NCBI RefSeq assembly: GCF_001592825.1
Contig: NZ_LTZG01000001.1
Coordinates: 744,001 to 808,000 of the forward strand
Reading direction: 5' to 3'
Length of the DNA: 64,000 nt
DNA from: Planococcus maritimus
GTDB taxonomy: Bacteria > Bacillota > Bacilli > Bacillales_A > Planococcaceae
The notes under the pieces are model-generated. The model was not told the origin of the DNA, made no database searches, and saw nothing but the letters and a program-made list of their open reading frames with translations. This document shows positions 7,501-14,653 of this stretch, one piece after another. How positions within the stretch are numbered: position 1 is the first letter of the stretch; every line of letters starts with the position of its first letter. A program made the translations under genes and the position numbers.

Positions 7501-8709
7501 CGCTTGCAGACGGTCATCGTAGCCGATCACCACTTGCACATGCGCGCTGTTTTCGATCATCATGCTGAGCAAAATCGGAATACCCGCATCGATAAAAGTT
7601 TTATACTGGTCGATTGTGCCTTTGAAATAACGCGCCGAAAAGCCGAGCGATTCCATATACGTCATTGTTGTCTGTAATTTCGAACCCGTTACATCAAAGA
7701 CGTGCGCCGCGATATCGTCTTGCGTTTGTGATTGTCCGAACGCTTGCAAAATGAGCGCTAACGAAGCCGGGACACAATAATTGAGTTTCTGCACTTCAGG
7801 CGTCAACGATAGTTTTTTATGCATTCCATCCGGGTTGATTTCCGTTTTCGTGTACAAGCTGTCTTTCAATTCACGCGGATGCTGGGCAATCCATTTGTTC
7901 AACTCATCGAAACGTTCCAATTCATACAAACAATGCGCCGATAGATGAACAAACAGCTTTTTGCGCGAATGGTATGGATTCCGTTTGATCGCCGCTTCCA
8001 TTTCTGTCAGGCTTTGTTCGTAACGCCCCAGCTGATGCAGCCTGCTGATTTGTTCTGTGCGAAACGCATGGACGTTCGGAAATTCATCGGCGGCACGCAT
8101 CAATAATTCAAGCGAACGCTCCGGTGCTCCGCGCATCGCTAAAAGATCGGCATACAACAGATGAATGCTCGTGCTCCACCGGCTCTTCGTATCCGGCAAT
8201 GCCTCGACCAGTATATTTTCCGCGCCGTCCCAGTCTCCGCTATGAATCGCAAAAAACGCTTGCTGGTCCGGGCGTGCCCCGCCGAGCTCCTCAATGCGCG
8301 CCAATTGCTCGGACGCTTCCGGAATGCGGTTCAACTGGCAATACACTTTCATCAATAAATGATGCGCTTGCACCAATTCCTTGTCTTCATAAGCATCGGC
8401 ATGTATGCCTTGCAAGCGCGCCAATATCTTTTCTTCCGCTTCCAGGCTGCGGCCATTTTCCATAAAGTGCACGCAATGCCATACATAAGACCGCAAGCTG
8501 CCAAAACGCTTATAGCTCGCCGTCGCCAACAAATTGCTATAGCCATACAAATCCGACTCATCGGCCATGCGGATCAAGCGGTAAAATTCCTCTTCATTTG
8601 GAATGGCCGCCAAAAATTCCTTTGCCGCCCGCAATGATTTCTTTTCCCATAACTCTCCAATAACCCGGACCAAATCATCCGCCGTCTCGATGTGAACAGT
8701 CGCCATCAT
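4579..8709 (-). CDS. Large TPR protein with embedded C39-like peptidase domain
   Basis: 1376 residues with no signal peptide or membrane segment, so predicted cytoplasmic. Residues 1-300 are TPR-like helices; residues about 305-435 form a C39_2-type papain-fold domain with a plausible triad of Cys312 (LNYCVPASLAL), His390 (SAHVQVVIGYD) and Asp408 (IQDPND); the remainder is a long TPR array (for example PDDGYFFYEMGRCQQALDQ). C39_2 domains are otherwise found in secreted peptidases or bacteriocin exporters, so the position between cytoplasmic TPR arrays is unusual. A scaffold with proteolytic or peptide-binding activity is a reasonable guess; the substrate is unknown. The start is MMATVHI, with a GGGGAT ribosome site. 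Confidence 0.85.
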   Translation of the reverse strand: MMATVHIETADDLVRVIGELWEKKSLRAAKEFLAAIPNEEEFYRLIRMADESDLYGYSNLLATASYKRFGSLRSYVWHCVHFMENGRSLEAEEKILARLQGIHADAYEDKELVQAHHLLMKVYCQLNRIPEASEQLARIEELGGARPDQQAFFAIHSGDWDGAENILVEALPDTKSRWSTSIHLLYADLLAMRGAPERSLELLMRAADEFPNVHAFRTEQISRLHQLGRYEQSLTEMEAAIKRNPYHSRKKLFVHLSAHCLYELERFDELNKWIAQHPRELKDSLYTKTEINPDGMHKKLSLTPEVQKLNYCVPASLALILQAFGQSQTQDDIAAHVFDVTGSKLQTTMTYMESLGFSARYFKGTIDQYKTFIDAGIPILLSMMIENSAHVQVVIGYDDRLQALVIQDPNDLGPYLVAYNEVPKEFRMTDSLSMAFVDDDRLDLLESLNEADHRFFTEIYELLDVEPINETPFVEFLERHKDQRYAAVIGLTMALAGQSIEWHEQWLEILRADFGVHDAELELLEAHLYFQKNEGEKALSALTEPTHAKSPYALFLRAAIFMNEGKVEQAMPLLKRSIEFDHYQPLAYSHLARCYLEGGRIFQAYKWSQIATGQLPEDLYAQITHALIQYEYGAVEQAYRRFAKLSEQHPDDGYFFYEMGRCQQALDQTEKALEHYRRALALDAQQPFAYLRMAELFMENENWQEAQKIIEKGLENEQDQDIFHVYLGHIAIEQQDFKTAESAYRRAFELDPKDLFTPVHIAHALYGQQRNTEALALLKQGLAQADAGYRLRSADLILEQSEDPVSTGEAMTIIEDGFELVEGEELLMLAERYSELGEVASLRHRIIGGLKELRKSGNPHILCLEAELHELAGNSRFAKHLYEAAGNFPLALVKQGQLAEAVGDTERAAVLYERAADQEAGYAPALGGLVRSYRESGNVPKAFAAALDFIAAEPLSAVLPDLVQFAASPSDIEKLSRLLDRIEDQVPAEWSYAARAHVCEAAGDFDQAENLFSQASQEPNAFPSRFQYVQFLNRQGQHKRALDHLKELLILTPEEEELYSEYVLTLEALGKIPFLKRNLQKWLPPSEQAVAYVLAAEQLMNRLEQLEEEPPSGIIKRIRHHSKRMMFASTVITLCETASKLAPDREDAAIQLAKFYVNRDMAKEAVDELKPYAKTRAPGEAQRMLMFAELQLAEEKGNPKQYESLVKRFKAYEKTAPLDAELLSWWSEALEIMEDIPGALDKLDAAIALEPFNADLYIRKWNALESLDFDKRIEFEDSLPEELHFAEWLIVTRASGYSTKRHGQRAKELLQPLLEDMPGFAPAQYEMARAQAARHQPFAAKAILKELLETEEASAIWEMAVEEDLFSSFIVELTRP

Positions 8710-8770
8710 GTTTCTCTATCCCCTTTAAATTTCTTCTATATATAAATAGTCGAATCTATTAGCCATATTG

Positions 8771-8977
8771 TTAAATCACATCACGGGATCGCGGCGCTTG
8801 CTTGTTGACGATTTCTGCTTTCGCGATCTTTTCATGGAGCGTACTCAATAAATACAGTCCCCTAAACAGGCAACCGAATAAAATTCCAAAAGCCAGGATG
8901 CCTCCGACTGGCGGCCCCAACACGAATAAAAAGTACCCCAATAGGCAACTAAAAAGTATAGACCAAAACAACTTCAT
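8771..8977 (-). CDS. Small membrane protein, 68 aa
   Basis: Two hydrophobic segments separated by a Gly-Pro turn (GYFLFVLGPPVGGILAFG), then a short basic tail. GGGAGG eight bases upstream supports the start at 8977. No recognised family. It is transcribed toward the TPR gene with about 60 bases between them and could share its transcript. Confidence 0.65.
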   Translation of the reverse strand: MKLFWSILFSCLLGYFLFVLGPPVGGILAFGILFGCLFRGLYLLSTLHEKIAKAEIVNKQAPRSRDVI

Positions 8978-9129
8978 GCCATTCCTCCCTAAGCTCTATG
9001 CCACGAACTAGACATTTCCCATGATTCGTCAGAAATCTATTTCTCGGTCCGCGATAGATCAATTAACTTATTATATAGCGGCTGCAATTAGGTCGCAATA
9101 ACTATTTTTATACTTGCAACTATAATAAA

Positions 9130-9160
9130 ATCCGCCCTGGCCGATAAGACCAGGGCGGAT
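9130..9160 (-). terminator. Terminator of ceo
   Basis: ATCCGCCCTGG and CCAGGGCGGAT form a perfect 11-bp stem; on the minus strand it is followed by TTTTATTATA. The stretch 8978-9129 shows nothing else. Confidence 0.85.
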
Positions 9161-9176
9161 CAATGTTTCTCTATTA

Positions 9177-10148
9177 TTAAACTGTCAATCCGCGTGCTTG
9201 GCGAAATTCGGTAATGCGCGGATCTTTGATGATGCCTTTTTCGATGACGATAGCTTGTTGAACCATATTGGAAATTTGGCCTTCAAGCAACTCATCCAAC
9301 ATCGGCGCAAAACCGGTGCTGAGCACTTTCGTGATCGTATGCGGGAACATCGCCGGCGTGTTATCGACGGCATAATGGATAACGCCATCAACCGTATAGA
9401 CCGGGTTGTCGATCGTCGTCGGTGTCGAGGTTTCGATCTCCAGTTCCGGGTCGCAGCTGACATCGATGATCATCGCGCCTTTTTTCAAGCGCTTCAAATC
9501 TTCGCGGTAGATAATGCGATCCGTACGTGTCGTGTCCCACATGATGCAATTGACGAGCACGTCGTAATCGACCATCTTCTCGCGGAACAAAGCTTCTGCG
9601 CGGCGGCCGTAAACGTCCACTTCTGCACCGAGTCCATGAAGGATGCGCATCGCGCCTTTCGCCGTGTGGCCGTTTCCGAGAATCGCGACACGCGTCTCAT
9701 ACGGCATCTTGCCACAATGTTGATACGCCTGAAGCACTGCCGCTTCCCCAGCCACTTCACGGTTGCGATAGAAAATATAACGCCCGCCTTCAAATAACTC
9801 TTCCCAAGCGACGACCGTATGCTTTCCGGCAATGGCGCCATCCGTGAACTTCACGTCCTGGATCGCATGCGCCCAACCAATCAACAACTTGCCCTCTTCG
9901 AGCTGATCGAAATAATCCGCAAAGCCCAATTTCACATCGACAATCGCATCACAAGACAAGACTTCCTCACGCGTAGACATGTTCACGCCCATCACGCGAT
10001 AATCTTCATCCGTCAGGCCCAGCACCTCGCCGTAGCCATGCTCAAAATACAAGCGCTCCGGATGTGTCACTTGCTTCAAATCTGCCGGCAAAATCGCCCG
10101 CCGCTTCTCGTTATTCTTACGGCTAATTACAAAACCCATCGTCTTCAA
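9177..10148 (-). CDS. ceo: N5-(carboxyethyl)ornithine synthase
   Basis: 323 residues matching the alanine-dehydrogenase-like family of N5-(L-1-carboxyethyl)-L-ornithine synthase, which joins pyruvate and ornithine (or lysine) reductively using NADPH. Visible: the N-terminal segment MGFVISRKNNEKRRAILP, the nucleotide-binding loop AILGNGHTAKGAM at about 155, and DVSCDPELEIETS and HYAVDNTPAMFPHT further on. Starts at TTG 10148 with GGAGG eight bases upstream. Monocistronic, own terminator. The physiological role of these opine-like products is poorly known; nothing in the neighbourhood points to one. Confidence 0.85.
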   Translation of the reverse strand: MKTMGFVISRKNNEKRRAILPADLKQVTHPERLYFEHGYGEVLGLTDEDYRVMGVNMSTREEVLSCDAIVDVKLGFADYFDQLEEGKLLIGWAHAIQDVKFTDGAIAGKHTVVAWEELFEGGRYIFYRNREVAGEAAVLQAYQHCGKMPYETRVAILGNGHTAKGAMRILHGLGAEVDVYGRRAEALFREKMVDYDVLVNCIMWDTTRTDRIIYREDLKRLKKGAMIIDVSCDPELEIETSTPTTIDNPVYTVDGVIHYAVDNTPAMFPHTITKVLSTGFAPMLDELLEGQISNMVQQAIVIEKGIIKDPRITEFRQARGLTV

Positions 10149-10228
10149 AATTCATTCCTCCATTTTCTCTCGGCACAGCCGTTAAATCCATAGTAGCATG
10201 AAAACCCTTTCAACGGCGTATTTATTAT

Positions 10229-10314
10229 GTCCCTGTGCACCATACAATTCGCGCAGCAAGATTCGCGGTCTGGCGGCATTTCACTGCTTTTGCGTCCCTG
10301 TGCATCACACAATT
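10229..10314 (-). repeat. R-element, 86 bp, minus orientation
   Basis: Two 21-bp R copies (10229-10249 and 10294-10314), 65 bp start to start, read on the minus strand. With 10364-10449 it forms a mirror arrangement centred at 10339 around the terminator. These are the only two minus-oriented R copies found. Confidence 0.9.
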
Positions 10315-10315
10315 T

Positions 10316-10355
10316 AAAGAAGCATCCATCCGTCAACACGGATGGATGCTTCTTT
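10316..10355. terminator. Bidirectional terminator flanked by inverted R-elements
   Basis: AAAGAAGCATCCATCCG and CGGATGGATGCTTCTTT form a 17-bp stem with A/T tracts on both sides. It follows the GntR gene on the minus strand. Confidence 0.85.
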
Positions 10356-10363
10356 TTCGGTTG

Positions 10364-10449
10364 AATTGTGTCTTGCACAGGGACAACAGAGCGACAAACC
10401 CCCGCCAAACCAACGATTCCCCTCTGCAAATTGTGTCTTGCACAGGGGC
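10364..10449 (+). repeat. R-element, 86 bp
   Basis: R copies at 10364-10384 and 10429-10449 (the last has GGGGC instead of GGGAC), spacer 44 bp with CCCCGCCA. It starts six bases after the terminator T-tract and ends 11 bases before the GntR stop codon. Confidence 0.9.
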
Positions 10450-10460
10450 AGAACGCCGCC

Positions 10461-11078
10461 CTACCCTTTCATCCGCTGCAAGCAGAACTCCAGGTCGAGC
10501 TGGAGATGGGCTTTCATGAGCTGCTCCGCTTTGTCTGCGTCGTGGGCAGCGATCGCGTCGTAGATGTCTTGATGTTCGTCGATCAATAGCGGGCGTTTGT
10601 GGTAGACGACGGTTTTGCGGAACAGGTAGATGATCGATTGCATGCGTTCGAAGATGTCGATCATGACGGGGTTGTTCGTCGCGCCGATGATGATTTCGTG
10701 GAATTCTTTATTGGCTGTCATGACTTGTTCCATGGTGCCGCTACGGCCGACTTTGACGCATTCCTGCAATTTGTCCAGATCGCCTTCGCTCATATACATC
10801 GCGCAGTGGCGGACGGCGAAGCCTTCGAGCAGCGTGCGCACTTGGAAGATGTCGCGCAGGTCGCTGTCGCTCGGGTTGACGACGCGTTTGTCTTTGATGA
10901 GCCCTTCTTGCTCGAGCTTGCGGATGGAATCGCGCACCGGCGTCCGGCTGATGCCCATTTCTTCGGCGAGCCGTTCTTCAACTAATTTCGTGCCGCGCTC
11001 GAGTTCTCCGTTCAAAATTTGATCCCGTATGTATTCATAAGCTTGGATATACGCAAGCTGTGTGGATTTTTTGGTCAT
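10461..11078 (-). CDS. GntR/FadR-type transcriptional regulator (FCD domain)
   Basis: 205 residues: winged helix-turn-helix at about 10-75 (LAEEMGISRTPVRDSIRKLEQEG is the recognition region) and an all-helical FCD ligand-binding domain to the end, with likely metal-ligand residues in NKEFHEII and HLQLDLEF. FCD regulators commonly respond to organic or sugar acids. It is divergent from the acid-sugar operon at 11283 and the intergenic region has two TTGTATACAW palindromes, so it most likely represses that operon and itself. Start ATG 11078 with AGGAG nine bases upstream. Confidence 0.9.
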   Translation of the reverse strand: MTKKSTQLAYIQAYEYIRDQILNGELERGTKLVEERLAEEMGISRTPVRDSIRKLEQEGLIKDKRVVNPSDSDLRDIFQVRTLLEGFAVRHCAMYMSEGDLDKLQECVKVGRSGTMEQVMTANKEFHEIIIGATNNPVMIDIFERMQSIIYLFRKTVVYHKRPLLIDEHQDIYDAIAAHDADKAEQLMKAHLQLDLEFCLQRMKG

Positions 11079-11158
11079 GCGAATCGACTCCTGGCTAATT
11101 TATTTCTCCTTCCAAAGTATAAGTTCTATTGGAAGAATTTAAAAGCCACTATATTTTT

Positions 11159-11189
11159 TTGTATACATTTTAAAATATTTTGTATACAA
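11159..11189. promoter_or_regulatory. Paired operator for the divergent GntR regulator
   Basis: TTGTATACAT (11159-11168) and TTGTATACAA (11180-11189), 21 bp apart centre to centre (two helical turns) in an AT-rich core. They fit the FadR-subfamily pattern T.GTA.TAC.A. Binding by the adjacent regulator is inference. Confidence 0.7.
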
Positions 11190-11226
11190 AAACAGAAATA
11201 ATGTGTACTATATTGATTAACAAGAA

Positions 11227-11241
11227 ATGAAAGCGCTCTAT
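11227..11241 (+). promoter_or_regulatory. cre-like CcpA site
   Basis: ATGAAAGCGCTCTAT matches the cre consensus WTGNAANCGNWNNCW except at one position (A for C near the end). It lies between the operator and the ribosome site of the dehydrogenase gene, a position typical of catabolite-repressed operons. Confidence 0.5.
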
Positions 11242-11282
11242 TTTCATCGAGGGCTTGGCTAATTTGAAAGGAGCAATCATCC

Positions 11283-12173
11283 ATGAACAAAACCATAGGA
11301 TTTATCGGACTCGGTATTATGGGCAAACCGATGTCATTGAATTTGCTGAAAGCGGGTTACCAGGTGCACGTCAATGACCTCAATACAGAAACTGTCGATA
11401 CACTCGTCAAGGCTGGTGCACAATTCGCGACACCCACAGAGATGGGAGAACGTTGCGACGTCGTCATCACGATGCTGCCTGCGTCTCATCACGTGAAACA
11501 AGTCGTGCTCGGAGACAACGGAATTTTGACGAACACGACACCAGGAACGGTCATCATCGATATGAGCTCGATCTCGCCAGTCGCTTCGGTCGAAATTGCC
11601 AATGAAGCAGAGAAGCGCGGCGTCGACATGATCGATGCACCGGTCAGCGGCGGAGAGCCAAAAGCAATCGATGGCACTTTGGCGATTATGGCGGGCGGAA
11701 AAGAAAGCGTTTTCGAATCCGTAAAAGATGTATTGGAATGTGTTGGCTCTGACATCGTCCTCGTCGGCGACAACGGCAGCGGCGTCACCGCAAAACTCGC
11801 GAACCAGATCATCGTCAACTTGAACATCGCCGCAATGTCTGAAGCACTCGTACTTGCTGCGAAAGCTGGCATCGATGTCGAGAAAATGTATCAAGCCATT
11901 CGCGGCGGCTTGGCCGGCAGCGCCGTGCTGGATGCAAAAGTGCCATTGATCCTCGATCGCAATTTCGTTGCAGGCGGCCGAATCGATATTAATTTGAAAG
12001 ACATGACGAACGTGATGGAAACCGCACACGAAATCGGAGTGCCACTTCCGCTTTCAAGCCAGCTGGTCGAGATTTTCCACGCCTTGAAAGTCGACGGCAA
12101 AGCAGCGGACGACCATGGCGGCATCGTCCAGTATTACGAAAAGCTGGCGAATGTCGAAGTAAGGAAGGTGTAA
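11283..12173 (+). CDS. NAD(P)-dependent 2-hydroxyacid/3-hydroxyacid dehydrogenase (GarR/LtnD type)
   Basis: 296 residues of the beta-hydroxyacid dehydrogenase family: nucleotide-binding GLGIMG at 9-14, substrate motif DAPVSGGE at 118-125, catalytic Lys171 in GSGVTAKLAN, and Asn174. Family members include tartronate semialdehyde reductase (GarR) and L-threonate or D-erythronate dehydrogenases. Because the next gene is a DUF1537 kinase, oxidation of a four-carbon sugar acid to a 2- or 3-oxo acid is the better guess, by analogy with the LtnD/DenD-OtnK pathways. First gene of a four-gene operon under a divergent GntR regulator. The exact substrate cannot be read from sequence. Confidence 0.85.
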   Translation: MNKTIGFIGLGIMGKPMSLNLLKAGYQVHVNDLNTETVDTLVKAGAQFATPTEMGERCDVVITMLPASHHVKQVVLGDNGILTNTTPGTVIIDMSSISPVASVEIANEAEKRGVDMIDAPVSGGEPKAIDGTLAIMAGGKESVFESVKDVLECVGSDIVLVGDNGSGVTAKLANQIIVNLNIAAMSEALVLAAKAGIDVEKMYQAIRGGLAGSAVLDAKVPLILDRNFVAGGRIDINLKDMTNVMETAHEIGVPLPLSSQLVEIFHALKVDGKAADDHGGIVQYYEKLANVEVRKV

Positions 12174-12176
12174 ATA

Positions 12177-13616
12177 ATGACACATTCTAACCTGTTGAAT
12201 GCACAGCAAACGCTCGCTTCCCTTTCGACTGTCCCGGATGAACACCACGTCGATGCCATGCTCGAACGTGAGCTGCGCGATTTCAATAAAAAAATCATCG
12301 TGCTCGATGACGATCCGACCGGCGTGCAAACCGTTCACGGCGTTTCCGTCTATACCGATTGGACAGCGGAAAGCATCGACGCCGGATTTGCAGAACAGCA
12401 ATCGATGTTCTTCATTCTCACCAATTCCCGAGGCTTTACGGCAGCGGAAACAAAGCAAGCGCATGAAGACATCGCGCGCACCGTCCAACAAACCGCGGCG
12501 AAGCACGGCAAAGAGTTCATCATCATCAGCCGCGGCGACTCGACCTTGCGCGGGCATTACCCGCTCGAGACCGAGGTGCTGAAAAATACGGTCGAAGCCG
12601 AATCCAATCGTTCATTCGACGGCGAAGTCATCATGCCGTTCTTTCAAGAAGGCGGCCGCTTGACGATCGACAATATCCACTACGTCCAGGAAGGCGAGCA
12701 ATTGGTGCCGGCCGGTGAAACTGAATTCGCCAAAGACCGCACGTTTGGCTACACCGAATCGCATCTCGGCAAATGGGCAGAAGAAAAGTCAAACGGTGCT
12801 TTCAAAGCTGAAAACGCAGTCTATTTATCGCTCGAAGACATTCGCGCCTTGCGCATCGATCGTCTCGTCGAGCAATTGATGACCGTTTCGGATTTCAATA
12901 AAGTGATCGTCAACGCCACCCAGTACGTGGATGCCAAAGTCGTCGTCATCGCCTTGATTCGCGCGATGAACGCCGGCAAGCAATTCATGTTCCGAAGTGC
13001 TGCGGCCTTAACGAAAATCATCGGCGGCATCAGCGACAAAGCTTTGCTAACAAAAGCGGAATTGATTACCGAACCGAGCGAAAACGGTGGGTTGATCATG
13101 ATCGGCTCCCATGTGAAAAAGACGACTGAGCAATTCGAAGTGCTGAAAACCGCTGACTTTATTGAATTTATCGAGTTCGACGTTCATCTGGTCTTGCATC
13201 CCGAACAATTCGAAACGGAAATCAAGCGCATTATCGACACGAGCGAGCGCTTGATCCGACAAGGCCAGACGGTTGCGGTCTACACGAAGCGTGAGCGGCT
13301 GGACCTTGGGAATAACCGCCAGGAAGAAGAATTAATGCTGTCGGTGAAAATTTCAGACGCCGTTACACGCATCGTCAAAAACTTGAACGTCCGTCCAAGT
13401 TTCATTATCGCAAAAGGCGGCATCACGTCGAGCGACATCGGGACAAACGGCCTGAGCGTCAAGCGCGCCACGGTCGCCGGCCAAATTCAACCGGGCATTC
13501 CCGTTTGGCTGACGGGCAGCGAAAGCAAATTCCCAGGAATCGCTTACGTCATTTTCCCGGGCAATGTCGGTTCGAAAACGAGCTTAAAGGACGTAGCGGA
13601 AATCCTGCACGGATAA
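12177..13616 (+). CDS. Four-carbon acid-sugar kinase (DUF1537), copy 1
   Basis: 479 residues with an N-terminal DUF1537 domain starting at the acidic motif DDDPTGVQTVHG (44-55), then SRGDSTLRGHYPLE, and a C-terminal nucleotide-binding domain with AKGGITSSDIGTNGL near 435. Proteins of this family phosphorylate oxo-tetronates (OtnK) or D-threonate/D-erythronate. The start lies three bases after the dehydrogenase stop, with AGGAAGGTG as ribosome site. Being flanked by a dehydrogenase and an aldolase suggests it acts on the oxidised acid. A second, divergent member of the family is at 59645-60931. Confidence 0.88.
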   Translation: MTHSNLLNAQQTLASLSTVPDEHHVDAMLERELRDFNKKIIVLDDDPTGVQTVHGVSVYTDWTAESIDAGFAEQQSMFFILTNSRGFTAAETKQAHEDIARTVQQTAAKHGKEFIIISRGDSTLRGHYPLETEVLKNTVEAESNRSFDGEVIMPFFQEGGRLTIDNIHYVQEGEQLVPAGETEFAKDRTFGYTESHLGKWAEEKSNGAFKAENAVYLSLEDIRALRIDRLVEQLMTVSDFNKVIVNATQYVDAKVVVIALIRAMNAGKQFMFRSAAALTKIIGGISDKALLTKAELITEPSENGGLIMIGSHVKKTTEQFEVLKTADFIEFIEFDVHLVLHPEQFETEIKRIIDTSERLIRQGQTVAVYTKRERLDLGNNRQEEELMLSVKISDAVTRIVKNLNVRPSFIIAKGGITSSDIGTNGLSVKRATVAGQIQPGIPVWLTGSESKFPGIAYVIFPGNVGSKTSLKDVAEILHG

Positions 13617-13677
13617 AGCAGGCGGCGTTTGCCGCTTACCATCTATGTAAGCGAATACAAAAATAGGCGGTGTGAAG

Positions 13678-14517
13678 ATGTTCATTCAAACAAAAGAAAT
13701 CTTGCAAGCGGCTCAAGCCGGACACTATGCGGTCGCCGCGTTCAATGTGTATAGCCTTGAAACTTTGCAAGGCGCAATCCAAGCGGCAGAACAAGAAAAC
13801 CAGCCGGTCATTATCGCACTCGGCGAACGGTATTTCGGTACGGTCGATGTCGAAGGCTTTGCTGCTTTAACGAAAACCTTGGCGGAAAAAGCGAGTGTCC
13901 CGGTGTCCTTGCACCTTGACCATGCGTACGAGAAAGAATCGATCGTCCGTGCGATTGCCTGCGGATTCACGTCCGTTATGTACGACGGTTCGAAACATGA
14001 GCTCGCCGAAAACATCGCCTTCACAAAAGAAATCGTCGAACTCGCACATCAAGCTGGCGTCAGTGTCGAAGCGGAAATCGGCTCGACGGCACGCGGCGCG
14101 TTTTCGGACGAAGAGGAAGGCACCGGCGCTTTGACAGATCCTGCATCCGCCAAAGAATTCGTCGACCAAACCGGCGTCGATTTTCTCGCCGCGTCAATCG
14201 GCACGGTCCACGGCATGTACACCGGCGAACCCGATATCAAGCTCGGGCTCCTCGACGACATCCGCCAAGCGGTCGGCATCCCGCTCGTGCTCCACGGCGG
14301 CTCCGGCACACCGGACGACACGATGACACAAGCGGTCGCTAAAGGCATCTGCAAAGTCAACGTCAATACGGAAGTGTCCCTCGCCGCGGCAAGCTATTTA
14401 AAAGAAACCGCTGGGGAGCCGATGCATTTGTCCGATCGAATGGCCGGCATGCAACAAGCGATCGTCCCGGTTATGGCACGGTTTATCCGCCTGTTGAAAA
14501 ATTCGGATGCCGGATGA
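13678..14517 (+). CDS. Class II (zinc) aldolase of the fructose-bisphosphate family
   Basis: 279 residues, similar to KbaY/GatY/FbaA. Zinc ligands expected at His82 (HLDHA), His178 (GTVHGMY) and His206 (VLHGGSG), catalytic Asp81, phosphate-binding NVNTE. The length fits ketose-bisphosphate aldolases. In this operon it would cleave or decarboxylate the phosphorylated oxo-acid, in place of the adducin-type OtnC used in other DUF1537 pathways; this is inference. Start chosen at ATG 13678, seven bases after AGGCGG; a GTG six bases upstream is too close. Gap of 61 bases after the kinase without a clear terminator. Confidence 0.88.
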   Translation: MFIQTKEILQAAQAGHYAVAAFNVYSLETLQGAIQAAEQENQPVIIALGERYFGTVDVEGFAALTKTLAEKASVPVSLHLDHAYEKESIVRAIACGFTSVMYDGSKHELAENIAFTKEIVELAHQAGVSVEAEIGSTARGAFSDEEEGTGALTDPASAKEFVDQTGVDFLAASIGTVHGMYTGEPDIKLGLLDDIRQAVGIPLVLHGGSGTPDDTMTQAVAKGICKVNVNTEVSLAAASYLKETAGEPMHLSDRMAGMQQAIVPVMARFIRLLKNSDAG

Positions 14518-14653
14518 AAGTTTTCTTATAGATTCAGGGATTTATTCGAGGGAATTTTTTGCATTTTTAAAAACAGTAAGTCATATCTAGTCAACGCTCT
14601 GGCTAGTGCATCAAACAGCCCCACCAAACTTGACCACAAAGGGAGATGTTCAC

